Source: Micromonospora endolithica
Lineage (GTDB): Bacteria > Actinomycetota > Actinomycetes > Mycobacteriales > Micromonosporaceae
DNA length: 64,000 bases
Direction of reading: 5' to 3'
Assembly (NCBI RefSeq): GCF_003626595.1
Contig: NZ_RBAK01000019.1
Location: forward strand, 1-64,000
Of the stretch, positions 47,406 through 55,098 are shown piece by piece. The notes beneath the pieces were generated by a model. It saw nothing but the letters and a program-made list of their open reading frames with translations, had not been told where the DNA came from and made no database searches. Both the position numbers and the translations under genes were made by a program. Within the stretch, counting starts at the first letter, position 1. The number at the start of each line of letters is the position of its first letter.

Positions 47406-48080
47406 ATGATGGAGAACGCGGATAGTCGCGTCAGTAATGACGAGCTGGTGGAAGCGGTCGATCACCGGGGCAACCCGATCGGCATAGTCGGTCGCCAGTT
47501 GGCTAATCGCCTCGGGATCTGGCACGTCTGCGCGCAGGTCTTCGTACTGGCGAAAGTCGAGGGTGTTCCCGCTGTCGTCTTTCAACGACGTTCGCGCACC
47601 AAGACCGTGTCCCCGGGCGTGCTCGACATCAGCGCTTCCGGGCACGTGGTCGCTGGACAGACCGTGCAGTCTGCGGCCGCACGCGAACTCGCGGAAGAAT
47701 TGGGACTCAAGGTGTCCGCCGACAGCCTCGTGCACGTGGGACGACGTGTAGACATGTATGAGGCGCCAGGAGTGCTGAGTCGAATTTTCGCCGATGTCTA
47801 CGTCGTCGTCACCGACCAGGATCCTGGCACCCTGAATTTTGATCCGGTGGAGATCGACGAACTCGTCGTCGTCCCCGCAGCCGATTTGCTGGGGATCTTC
47901 GTTGACGGGTCCAGTCCATCGTGTCATGCCTACCAACTGGACAAACAGGGACTTGCCCGATCCCGCCGGGTGGTCGTCCGGGCGAGCGATTTTCTGCCGC
48001 GTTTCGACAACTTGTACGCGCGTATCGCGCGATATGCGAATGACAGGGAAACCAGCGGGAGCAGTGCGAGATTCATGTAG
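47406..48080 (+). CDS. Nudix hydrolase (IPP-isomerase-like), first gene of the island
   Basis: A 224-residue protein. The Nudix box runs from G79 to L101 (GHVVAG... REL...EELG) but its first glutamate is replaced by Q85; R93, E94, E97 and E98 of the REUxEE core are present. The layout with IWHVCAQVFVLAK and VDHRGNPIG resembles the IPP isomerase/YfcD-like Nudix group. Substrate unknown; the change at position 85 might weaken metal binding. It starts leaderless at 47406 (47409 is another ATG) and lies 11 bp from the next gene. Codon use is much less GC-biased than outside the island, so it looks acquired. Confidence 0.85.
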   Translation: MMENADSRVSNDELVEAVDHRGNPIGIVGRQLANRLGIWHVCAQVFVLAKVEGVPAVVFQRRSRTKTVSPGVLDISASGHVVAGQTVQSAAARELAEELGLKVSADSLVHVGRRVDMYEAPGVLSRIFADVYVVVTDQDPGTLNFDPVEIDELVVVPAADLLGIFVDGSSPSCHAYQLDKQGLARSRRVVVRASDFLPRFDNLYARIARYANDRETSGSSARFM

Positions 48081-48091
48081 AGGAAAAATCG

Positions 48092-48964
48092 ATGCCCCTC
48101 GGTAATAGCCACATGGATCCGGGACGATTCCGCATCACTCGGCGGGCCAGGTTCCACTACGCATTGATCAGACACCGCCTAGCCTGGCTGTTCGCGATTT
48201 TTACGGGTTTCTACGGTCTCATCGCGATTCTTTACGCCGTCTGCTACCAGTTGCTGGCGGTAGCTGGGTTGGGGGAGATCAAGGAAGCTGGATCCTTCGG
48301 AGACCGGCTCTACTACAGCTTCATCACTCAACTTTCGGTCGACTACGACAATTTGGCACCGTCGGGCCTGAGCAAGCCGGTCGCAGTTACCCAGGCATTC
48401 GCCGGCACCGTCCTGTTCGGCGTGCTCATCGCATACGTGGTGCTGCGGATAACGTCGCCTGACCCGAGGACACTCCTGCTGTCGCCTGTCGCCATCTATC
48501 TTGAGGCGGAGCGGAAGCTGGCGATCCTGCTCGTCAACACCTCCGGCATCATCGTGACCGACCTTTCGATGAGCATGGTGCTGAAGTTGAGACGGCGGCA
48601 CACGCGCCTCTACGAGGTTGCTCTCCCCTACCTGCGCGATTCGGCCCTGTTGGTCAAGGGGCTTGACTATGATCCGGAGCTGGACGACATCGGGGCAGGG
48701 TATGACCCCTCCGAGGACGGACTCAAGGTTTCTGTCCGCTGCTCCATCCTCGGGTCGACCTTCGGGATCGGCAGCAAATACAGTCTGACGAAGGTTGTCG
48801 TGGCCCCGAACGACGATTTCATGGACAGGCCGGAGTTCCAGGACCCGGACCTGACAAGCCGAGAGTTCTGGGCCCTCTTCGCGTGGCCGGTCGAGGATGC
48901 GGTGCGGCTGCACGACCTGCTGATGGCGAAGGCGCGGACGGTGGCCGATGGCCAGGCAGCTTGA
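48092..48964 (+). CDS. Two-TM ion-channel-like membrane protein
   Basis: A 290-residue protein with TM1 about 30-57, a pore-loop-like segment about 70-95 and TM2 about 98-119, followed by about 170 soluble residues. The arrangement is that of two-TM potassium channels, yet the selectivity-filter place reads SVDYDN (82-87) where TVGYGD would be expected, so potassium selectivity is doubtful. The soluble part (SPVAIYLEAERKLAILLVNT ...) is beta-rich and could be an inward-rectifier-like or ligand-binding domain. GAGG lies 9 bases before ATG 48092. It overlaps the methyltransferase gene by 17 bp. Confidence 0.75.
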   Translation: MPLGNSHMDPGRFRITRRARFHYALIRHRLAWLFAIFTGFYGLIAILYAVCYQLLAVAGLGEIKEAGSFGDRLYYSFITQLSVDYDNLAPSGLSKPVAVTQAFAGTVLFGVLIAYVVLRITSPDPRTLLLSPVAIYLEAERKLAILLVNTSGIIVTDLSMSMVLKLRRRHTRLYEVALPYLRDSALLVKGLDYDPELDDIGAGYDPSEDGLKVSVRCSILGSTFGIGSKYSLTKVVVAPNDDFMDRPEFQDPDLTSREFWALFAWPVEDAVRLHDLLMAKARTVADGQAA

Positions 48965-49694
48965 TCCCTACGCTCTCCTCGCGGATGTCTACGACCGTCT
49001 CTCCCGGGTCGAGAGCAAGGAGATCGCCGCCGAGTACCTGGTGCGGCGGCTCAAGGGCCTGCACCCCGGCCGTACGATCTCCGTGGTCGATCTGGCCTGC
49101 GGCTCCGGCAACGTCACCACGGCGCTGTTACGGCACGAGAACGTCACCGTGACCGCTGTCGACACCTCGGCATCGATGCTGGCGATTGCAGAAGCCAAGG
49201 CGCAGCGGTTGAATCAGGCGGTGTCGTTTGTTCACTCCGACATCCGGCAGCTCGACCTCGCGACGCCACACGACGGCGCGGTGTGTCTCTCATTCTCTCT
49301 TGCCTATCTGGCCGAGAAGGCAGACCTTCTTCAATTCATTCGGAGGCTTGGTGCGAACATCAGACGAGGTGGCCTCTTCCTGTTCGACATGATCGACCGT
49401 TCTGCCCTGCGGTCGGACTGGTTCGACATCGAGGCGAAGCGATGGCAGAGCGTCGGTTTGAGCGCCCGAGTCGAGTGGACCGACCGCGCTGCCGGCGCGT
49501 ACCGCATCGAATACTCGCGGGACGACCTGCAGCACGGGCGGGTGTTCGAGCACCACCACGGGCGGGCCTACCTAGAGTCCGAGCTGGTGACGGCATTCAC
49601 GTCCGAATCGTACTTCACGATCGTGCCCCTTTCCGCTCTCGCCACATCGTGCGCCACACCGCACCTGAGGTACTTCTTGGCGCAGCGTACGTAG
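48948..49694 (+). CDS. Class I SAM-dependent methyltransferase of the island
   Basis: A 248-residue protein with SAM motif VVDLACGSGN at 47-56, VDTSASMLAIAEAKA, HSDIRQLDL and FLFDMIDRS. Opening LDPYALLADVYDRLS is common in methyltransferases of small-molecule pathways. It overlaps the channel-like gene by 17 bp and precedes the radical SAM gene by 41 bp, so these genes form one operon. Substrate unknown. Confidence 0.88.
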   Translation: MARQLDPYALLADVYDRLSRVESKEIAAEYLVRRLKGLHPGRTISVVDLACGSGNVTTALLRHENVTVTAVDTSASMLAIAEAKAQRLNQAVSFVHSDIRQLDLATPHDGAVCLSFSLAYLAEKADLLQFIRRLGANIRRGGLFLFDMIDRSALRSDWFDIEAKRWQSVGLSARVEWTDRAAGAYRIEYSRDDLQHGRVFEHHHGRAYLESELVTAFTSESYFTIVPLSALATSCATPHLRYFLAQRT

Positions 49695-49735
49695 CAGGGC
49701 TCCCGGCTTCTTGGCGAACAGGTGGAGGTCTCATC

Positions 49736-50734
49736 ATGAGCGATGCGGCGGACGACGCGGTCGGTAGGTTCAGCAGCATGTTGGGACGCCTGCGTGTCTC
49801 TGTCACCCACGCCTGCCAACTCCATTGCAAGTTCTGTCATCAGGAGGGGATCCAGTCGCACTGGCGTCCCATTCACATGAGCGTTGGGACCTTCGACCGG
49901 CTGGTCGACGCCTTCGTTGAGATTGGTGGCTACGAAATCGACGTGACCGGCGGAGATCCGCTGGTCCACCCGGAGATAGCCGGGATCCTGCGCGTCCTGG
50001 GCGGGCGCAGGCTGCGGAGAGCACTGTGCACCAACGGCCTCCTTCTTGACCGGGTTGTCCCAGAGCTGGAGGCCGGTTGCGTGGACGAAGTCAAGATCAG
50101 CGTGCACGCGTCCGACGACTCCGTGGGCAAGGCGCTGCTGGGGCGCGCGTGGTCGAGCGCGCGGCTCGACGGCATGTTGCTCCTTCTCCAACAGATAGGG
50201 GTGCCGACGACGATGAACTTCTCGGTCACCTCCGAAAACTTCGGAGAGTTCGACGCCGTGCTCGAGAAGTCGTTCGAGATGGGTACCAACCTGCTGGTGA
50301 TCGACCTTATCGGCACTCGTTGGGATCTCCAGCAGGAAGAACTGTGCGACACCTCGTCGGACCCGATCATCGAAAAGCTGTCGAGTCTGTCGACCCTGTC
50401 CAGTGTCACCAGGGATCGGACCGGTTGCCGAATATCCGTGTTCAAAGGACCCGGTGGGCAGCGCTGGATGGTCAAAGATGTGCGCAACGGGCTGCTGTTC
50501 ACCGGGATGTGCAACGGATGTGCCCTGAAGAAGCGCTGCGGTGAGGGCGTCTTCGTTCTGCGGGTCGACGCGGAGGGCGCATTCCGCCCCTGTTTGATTC
50601 GTCCAGACCTGGAAGTGGTCCATCCCATCGAGCATATGGGTTCGACATCCCTCAGGAGTGCTCTTGAGGAGCGCATCGGGGTGATGATGGCTGAACCGTG
50701 TGCATTCGAGGCCGGGCAGAGCATCTATACGTGA
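49736..50734 (+). CDS. Radical SAM enzyme, MoaA-like with C-terminal cluster
   Basis: A 332-residue radical SAM protein: cluster motif CQLHCKFC (C27, C31, C34), SAM-binding TGGDP at 71-75, and a C-terminal cysteine set (C259, C262, C268, C286; MCNGCALKKRC, RPCLIRP) where MoaA and SPASM enzymes bind a second [4Fe-4S] cluster. The barrel opening RVSVTHAC is MoaA-like, but no other molybdopterin genes are present and GG at the C-terminus is absent, so it is unlikely to be MoaA itself. GGTGGAGG precedes the ATG. It ends the island operon. Confidence 0.9.
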   Translation: MSDAADDAVGRFSSMLGRLRVSVTHACQLHCKFCHQEGIQSHWRPIHMSVGTFDRLVDAFVEIGGYEIDVTGGDPLVHPEIAGILRVLGGRRLRRALCTNGLLLDRVVPELEAGCVDEVKISVHASDDSVGKALLGRAWSSARLDGMLLLLQQIGVPTTMNFSVTSENFGEFDAVLEKSFEMGTNLLVIDLIGTRWDLQQEELCDTSSDPIIEKLSSLSTLSSVTRDRTGCRISVFKGPGGQRWMVKDVRNGLLFTGMCNGCALKKRCGEGVFVLRVDAEGAFRPCLIRPDLEVVHPIEHMGSTSLRSALEERIGVMMAEPCAFEAGQSIYT

Positions 50735-50820
50735 GGCGAGGCGAGCGAACCGTCGCGGCGCGAGGTGGCGGCGCTGGTCAGCGACTTCCACGGGGTGCGT
50801 CCACCCGAGGCCGCACGCCC

Positions 50821-50826
50821 TAGAGT
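50821..50826 (+). promoter_or_regulatory. Leaderless-type -10 element TAGAGT
   Basis: TAGAGT ends 6 bases before the GTG at 50833. Confidence 0.5.
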
Positions 50827-50832
50827 GGGGCC

Positions 50833-51234
50833 GTGAGCAGGGCGGTGGAGGAGTCGAACCGGGCGATGCTGCGGGCCCGGGACGCGATGGACCGGGCGTA
50901 CGCACAGCCGCTGGACGTCCCCGCCCTGGCCCGGATCGCGCACGTCTCCGAGGCGCACTTCATCCGCACGTTCCGGGCGACCTTCGGGGAGACCCCGCAC
51001 CGCTACCTCCAGCGCCGTCGGGTGGAGCGGGCTATGTACCTGCTGGTGCAGACCGACCGGGACGTCACCGACGTCTGCTACGCGGTGGGCTTCGGCAGCC
51101 TCGGCACGTTCAGCCGCACGTTCAAGCAGATCGTCGGGGAGTCGCCGACGGAGTACCGGAGGCGCAGGGCTCCCTCCGTCGCCGTGCCGAGCTGCTTCAC
51201 CAAAGCCTGGACCAGACCGAGCAGTTTCGGATAA
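50833..51234 (+). CDS. AraC-family regulator, single-domain
   Basis: A 133-residue protein that is only the AraC DNA-binding domain: first HTH (LDVPALARIAHVSEAHFIRT), second HTH (DVTDVCYAVGFGSLGTFSRT), and TFGETPHRYLQRRRVERAMY. A short tail follows. The next gene (VOC protein) lies 34 bp on in the same direction; the two resemble known AraC + VOC pairs, so it may control it. High GC content marks the end of the island. Confidence 0.92.
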   Translation: MSRAVEESNRAMLRARDAMDRAYAQPLDVPALARIAHVSEAHFIRTFRATFGETPHRYLQRRRVERAMYLLVQTDRDVTDVCYAVGFGSLGTFSRTFKQIVGESPTEYRRRRAPSVAVPSCFTKAWTRPSSFG

Positions 51235-51255
51235 GCGCAGGTCAGGGTGGGGGTC

Positions 51256-51261
51256 TAGCGT
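51256..51261 (+). promoter_or_regulatory. Leaderless-type -10 element TAGCGT
   Basis: TAGCGT ends 7 bases before the ATG at 51269. Confidence 0.45.
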
Positions 51262-51268
51262 TTCCGGC

Positions 51269-51688
51269 ATGACGATGAACGCGATTTCCCGCTCCCAGAT
51301 CTACGTCCTCGACCAGGACCAGGCGCTCGACTTCTACGTCGGCAAGCTCGGCCTGGAGGTCAACACCGACCAGGACCTCGGCTTCATGCGCTGGCTGACG
51401 GTGAACCTGCCCGGCGACCCGGAGCGGGAGATCCTGCTGGAGAAGCCGGGTCCGCCGGCCCTCGACCCGGCCACCGCCGAGCAGGTCCGTGAGCTGCTCA
51501 CCAAGGGCGCGCTGGGCGGCTACCTCTTCATGACCACCGACGACGCGCACAAGACGTACGAGGACCTGGTCGGCAAGGGCGTGGAGATCACCGACGAGCC
51601 GATGGAGCGCCCGTACGGGATCGACTTCGGGATCCGGGACCCGTTCGGCAACAGGATCCGCATCGGTCAGATGTTCCCCCGCGGCTGA
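51269..51688 (+). CDS. VOC-family (glyoxalase/bleomycin-resistance-like) protein
   Basis: A 139-residue protein with two beta-alpha-beta-beta-beta units: ISRSQIYVLDQDQALDFYVG, LGLEVNTDQDLG and GIDFGIRDPFGNRIRI. Metal or ligand residues are compatible with a lyase or binding protein. It follows the AraC gene; ligand unknown. Confidence 0.9.
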   Translation: MTMNAISRSQIYVLDQDQALDFYVGKLGLEVNTDQDLGFMRWLTVNLPGDPEREILLEKPGPPALDPATAEQVRELLTKGALGGYLFMTTDDAHKTYEDLVGKGVEITDEPMERPYGIDFGIRDPFGNRIRIGQMFPRG

Positions 51689-51700
51689 TCCCCGGGCGGA

Positions 51701-51706
51701 TACCCT
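51701..51706 (+). promoter_or_regulatory. Leaderless-type -10 element TACCCT
   Basis: TACCCT ends 7 bases before the GTG at 51714. Confidence 0.5.
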
Positions 51707-51713
51707 CTGCGTC

Positions 51714-52313
51714 GTGCCGACCCGACTGCTGCTCCTGGCCCGCCACGGCGAGCAGGAGCAGGACGGGGCGGGGCTCTCCGAGCGGGGCCGGCGGCAGGCG
51801 GTGCTGCTCGGCGAGCGGCTGTCCCGGGTGCCGCTGGCGGCCGTCCACCACGGTCCGCTGCCCCGGGCCGCCGAGACCGCCGCGCTGGTCGCCCGCTCAC
51901 TGCCCGGGGTGCCGGTGCACGCCACCGACCTGGCCGGCGACCACCTGCCGCACCGTACGGATCCGGCCGGCCTGCCGTCCGCGTACGCCCGGTTCCTGGA
52001 TGGTCTCACCGAGGCCGAGCGGGTCGACGGGCCGCGCGTGACGGCGGCGGCGGCGCGGCACTTCGGTCGTCCGCCCGACGCCGGGGACGTCACCGAGCTG
52101 GTGGTGACGCACGCGTTCCTCGTCGGGTGGCTGGTTCGCGACGCCCTGGACGCGCCGGAGCCACGGTGGCTGGGGCTCAACCCGCTGAACTGCGGGCTGA
52201 CCGTGATCCGCTACACCGACGGCCTGCCGCCCCGGCTGGTCGCCTTCAACGACGCGGCCCACCTGCCGGCGGAGTTGCGGGGAACCGGCCTGCCACCCGA
52301 GTACCAAGTGTGA
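51714..52313 (+). CDS. Histidine phosphatase family protein
   Basis: A 199-residue protein with the catalytic RHGE at 10-13 (LLLARHGEQEQDGAGLSERG) and the second His in VVTHAFLVGWL; an acid residue (AAETAALVARSL) fits the proton donor. Members act on phosphosugars, nucleotides or phosphoproteins; which one is not clear. It ends 39 bp before the third long hairpin. Confidence 0.88.
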   Translation: MPTRLLLLARHGEQEQDGAGLSERGRRQAVLLGERLSRVPLAAVHHGPLPRAAETAALVARSLPGVPVHATDLAGDHLPHRTDPAGLPSAYARFLDGLTEAERVDGPRVTAAAARHFGRPPDAGDVTELVVTHAFLVGWLVRDALDAPEPRWLGLNPLNCGLTVIRYTDGLPPRLVAFNDAAHLPAELRGTGLPPEYQV

Positions 52314-52352
52314 GCGGTGGCCGGCACCCGACGACCGCGCGTAGCCGGCACG

Positions 52353-52427
52353 TGATCGCGCCCGAACACGGAAGTAGTGGCCTCGCTGGGCGGGCGAGGC
52401 CACTACTTCGTGGATCGAGCACGATCA
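52353..52427. repeat. Long hairpin, family member 3
   Basis: The inner stem is 16 perfect pairs (GAAGTAGTGGCCTCGC at 52371-52386 with 52394-52409) around a 7-base loop. Imperfect outer pairs run out to TGATCG / CGATCA, giving a total of 75 nt, the same length as the hairpin at 41820. It lies between the convergent phosphatase and PfpI-type genes and may terminate both. Confidence 0.8.
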
Positions 52428-52439
52428 TGAAGCGTGCGG

Positions 52440-53102
52440 TCAGGCGGCGCGGACCGCCTGCACCACGGCGTCGGCCAGGGCGCGGGCGGACTGGGGATTC
52501 TGGCCGGTGACCAGGCGACCGTCGGTGACCACGTGCTCGGTGAAGTCGGGGGCCGGTACGTGGACGGCGCCGGCCTCGGTGAGCTTGTCGGCGAGCAGGA
52601 ACGGCACCTCGTCGGCGAGGCCGACGGCGCGCTCCTCGTCGTTGGTGAAGCCGGCCACCCGCTTGCCGGCGACCAGGTGGGAGCCGTCGGAGAGCTTCAG
52701 GTTCACCAGGGCCGACGGGCCGTGGCAGACGGCGGCCACCACGCCGCCGCGCTCGTAGATCGAGGCGGCGATGCGGGCGAGGTCCGGATTGTCGGGGAAG
52801 TCCCACATGGTGCCGTGGCCGCCCGCGAAGACGATCACGTCGTACCGGGAGGGGTCGACCTCGGCGGCCCGGGGCGTGTGCTGCACGCCGGCGGTGGCCA
52901 GGAAGTCGTTCTGGGTCTTGTCGTTCTCGTCCCGGCCGTCCAGCGGGGGCTCGCCGCCGGCTACCGACGCCAGGTCGACGTCCCATCCGGCGGCGCGGAA
53001 CACCTCCCACGGCTCCGCGGCCTCGCCCACGTAGAAGCCGGTCTCCTTGCCCGTGTTGCCGAGCTGGCGGTGGCTGGTCAGCGCGATGAGGGCACGTGTC
53101 AT
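52440..53102 (-). CDS. DJ-1/PfpI-family (type 1 glutamine amidotransferase-like) protein
   Basis: A 220-residue protein of the Hsp31-like group: catalytic Cys126 followed by His127 in VVAAVCHGPSAL, an elbow glutamate near 27-30, and the large GGHGTMWDFPDNPDL cap loop. Members detoxify reactive carbonyls such as methylglyoxal. ATG 53102 (MTRALIALTSH) begins the fold; an ATG 9 bases further upstream is possible. Confidence 0.92.
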   Translation of the reverse strand: MTRALIALTSHRQLGNTGKETGFYVGEAAEPWEVFRAAGWDVDLASVAGGEPPLDGRDENDKTQNDFLATAGVQHTPRAAEVDPSRYDVIVFAGGHGTMWDFPDNPDLARIAASIYERGGVVAAVCHGPSALVNLKLSDGSHLVAGKRVAGFTNDEERAVGLADEVPFLLADKLTEAGAVHVPAPDFTEHVVTDGRLVTGQNPQSARALADAVVQAVRAA

Positions 53103-53224
53103 GGGCTCCATGCTGGCTCGCGCGGCGGCGGCCGGCCAATAGGCGAATCACACAGCCGCGACAGGTTTACCCCGGGCACCCGCCGCCGCCCCTTCCGGCC
53201 AGCGCCGTTATGGTCGCCGCACGG

Positions 53225-53296
53225 GCGACGTGGATCGTGGCCGCAATCGCGGCGTGGACCGTCGCCGGACCGGCGGCGTGGACGGCCGCCGCACCC
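53225..53296 (+). repeat. Three degenerate 24-bp tandem units
   Basis: Units start at 53225, 53249 and 53273 and share GCGGCGTGGACCGTCGCCG with changes. A short open frame covers them but runs into the enoyl-CoA hydratase gene in another frame. It lies between the divergent PfpI-type and hydratase starts. Confidence 0.7.
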
Positions 53297-53342
53297 GGCC
53301 GCACCGATCGCTGCCGGGCGGCCGGGTGGAGGGGGAGTGGCG

Positions 53343-54110
53343 GTGGCGGACGCGGACCTGCTCGTCGAGGTGACCGGTGCGGTCGCCACGGTGGTGATCC
53401 ACAACCCGGCGCGGCGCAACGCGATGACCACGGCGATGTGGCGGCGTCTGCCGCGACTGCTGGACGACCTGGAGGCCGACCCGGCGGTCCGGGTGCTGGT
53501 GCTGACCGGGGCGGACGGCACGTTCTGCGCGGGCGCCGACCTGGGTGACCTGGACGAGCTGCTGGACGCCGGTGACGGCAGCATCGCGGTCGCCGCCGAG
53601 GAGCGGCTGGCCGGGTTCGCCAAGCCGACCGTCGCCGCCGTCCAGGGTGCCTGCGTGGGAGGCGGCTGCCAGTTGGCGGTCGCCTGTGACCTCCGGATCG
53701 CCGCCGAGGACGCCCGGTTCGGCGTACCCCCGGCGCGGTTGGGTCTGGTCTACCCGGCGCCGACCACCCGCCGGCTGGCCCGGCTGGTCGGCCCGGCGGC
53801 GGCCAAGCACCTGCTGTTCACCGCGGAGCTGGTCGACGCCGGGCGGGCGCTGCGGGTCGGCCTGGTCGACGAGGTCCTGTCCGGCGACGCGCTCGCCGGC
53901 CGGGTGGACGAGCTGACCGCCGCGATCACCGCCCGCTCGCAGCTCACCGTCGCGGCGGCGAAGGAGATCGTGGACGGTCGCGCCGACGCCGACCGGGTCG
54001 CCTGGTGGCACGGCCAGGTGCGGGCCAGCGGCGAGGCCCGCGAGGGGGTCGCGGCCTTCCACGAGCGCCGGCCGCCGCGCTTCGGCTGGGTGCCGCCGGC
54101 CGGTCGCTGA
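53343..54110 (+). CDS. Enoyl-CoA hydratase/isomerase family protein
   Basis: A 255-residue crotonase-fold protein. The oxyanion-hole elements are TFCAGADLGDL and GACVGGGCQLAVACD; downstream RFGVPPARLGLVYPAPTTRR holds the second active-site region. It is not followed by other beta-oxidation genes, so the substrate is open. GTG 53343 was chosen for a 6-base spacing to GGAGGGGG; GTG 53337 is also in frame. Confidence 0.92.
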   Translation: MADADLLVEVTGAVATVVIHNPARRNAMTTAMWRRLPRLLDDLEADPAVRVLVLTGADGTFCAGADLGDLDELLDAGDGSIAVAAEERLAGFAKPTVAAVQGACVGGGCQLAVACDLRIAAEDARFGVPPARLGLVYPAPTTRRLARLVGPAAAKHLLFTAELVDAGRALRVGLVDEVLSGDALAGRVDELTAAITARSQLTVAAAKEIVDGRADADRVAWWHGQVRASGEAREGVAAFHERRPPRFGWVPPAGR

Positions 54111-54176
54111 CCGCGTTTACCCGACCCCCGTCGACGGGTACGACGGCAGCCGTCGACCACGGCGAACGGGGGCTCC

Positions 54177-54758
54177 ATGATGGACGGTGCGACGACGGAA
54201 CGGGATGGAGTCCGGCGGGGGCGCCGGAGATTCCTGCTGGCGGCGATGGCGGTGATCGCCGTCGGCCTGTTGGGCGGGTTCGTGGCGGGCCTGCTGAACC
54301 TCTTCGACACCGACTCCTCGCTGTTCGAGGGAGACCCGCCCGGTTGGGCCCGGATCGTCGGCCTGGTGCTGCTCGCGGTCGGTCTCGTGGTGGTGTTCGG
54401 CGGCTTCGTCTGGCTGCTGCGCAGCGGCCGGTACAAGCGCAACGCCCAGAGCCCGCTCTGGGCGTTGAGTTGGTCTCGCCGATGGAGTCTGGGTCGGCAG
54501 GTCAAGGGGAAGGCTCCGGTGCGGGACGAGGACCGTCCCCTGCTGCGTGAGGTCGCCGAGCAGATGGCCGGCCAACGGGCGCACTTCGTTCCGTTCGCCG
54601 GGCTGATCGTGACCCAGTTCGGGCAGGCGTTCCTCCAGTGGGCCCCCTTCTGGTCGGTCATGGCGGCGGTCCTCGGGATCGTCGGTGTGCTGGGCCTGGT
54701 GGCGACCCGACGGGACGAGCGGCTGGCTCGTGAGTTCCTCCGCCGGCATCCGGCCTGA
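54177..54758 (+). CDS. Membrane protein of unknown function
   Basis: A 193-residue protein with membrane segments about 20-40 (FLLAAMAVIAVGLLGGFVAG), 60-82 and 155-177, between which a basic linker lies (WALSWSRRWSLGRQVKGKAP). Two ATG codons overlap at the start. No family recognised and neighbours give no clue. Confidence 0.75.
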   Translation: MMDGATTERDGVRRGRRRFLLAAMAVIAVGLLGGFVAGLLNLFDTDSSLFEGDPPGWARIVGLVLLAVGLVVVFGGFVWLLRSGRYKRNAQSPLWALSWSRRWSLGRQVKGKAPVRDEDRPLLREVAEQMAGQRAHFVPFAGLIVTQFGQAFLQWAPFWSVMAAVLGIVGVLGLVATRRDERLAREFLRRHPA

Positions 54759-54800
54759 CCCACCCTCCACCCCTTCCGCCAGTTAGCCTTCACGCATCGG

Positions 54801-54822
54801 CATGTAGTACATTTGCTACATG
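54801..54822. promoter_or_regulatory. Operator overlapping promoter and start codon of the XRE gene
   Basis: CATGTAG (54801-54807) and CTACATG (54816-54822) form an inverted repeat with an 8-base centre. The centre contains the -10 TACATT (54808-54813) and the right arm contains the ATG at 54820. A repressor bound here would block its own leaderless promoter. Confidence 0.6.
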
Positions 54823-55098
54823 CCGAGGTTGACGGACAACAAAGGCGAGCCCGAGCTGTACACCCGGATCGGACTGCTCCGGGCCGAACGCGGGATGAGC
54901 CGCAAGGAGCTCGCGGACGCCGTCGGTGTGCACTACCAGACCATCGGCTACCTGGAACGCGGCGAATACCGCCCCAGCGTGGTGCTGGCGATGCGGATCG
55001 CGGCGGTCTTCGGGCTCCCGGTGGAAGCGGTGTTCTCGCTGGAACCGTTCCGACCCCTGTCGGAGCAGGTCTACGGCGAACGGAAGGAGATGGCATGA
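54820..55098 (+). CDS. Small XRE-family regulator
   Basis: A 92-residue protein made of one helix-turn-helix domain: GLLRAERGMSRKELADAVGV, HYQTIGYLERGEYRPSVVLA, and a C-terminal VFGLPVEAVFSLEPFRPL segment, like the YozG/PlcR-short type. Its ATG lies inside an inverted repeat (autoregulation likely). It shares an ATGA overlap with the following membrane protein gene, a common pairing. Confidence 0.93.
   Translation: MPRLTDNKGEPELYTRIGLLRAERGMSRKELADAVGVHYQTIGYLERGEYRPSVVLAMRIAAVFGLPVEAVFSLEPFRPLSEQVYGERKEMA

Noticed and set aside
46648-50734. Integrated phage or ICE at tRNA-Thr
   Set aside because: No integrase, recombinase, phage structural gene or duplicated tRNA end (attachment repeat) is visible within the window.
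49736-50734. Molybdenum cofactor MoaA
   Set aside because: Radical SAM and C-terminal cysteines are MoaA-like, but no moa/moe genes are near and the C-terminal GG tail of MoaA is absent.
53210-53548. Plus-strand frame starting MVAARATWIVAAIAAWTVAG upstream of the enoyl-CoA hydratase
   Set aside because: It is made of the 24-bp tandem repeats, then runs out of phase through the hydratase gene into Gly/Arg-rich sequence.
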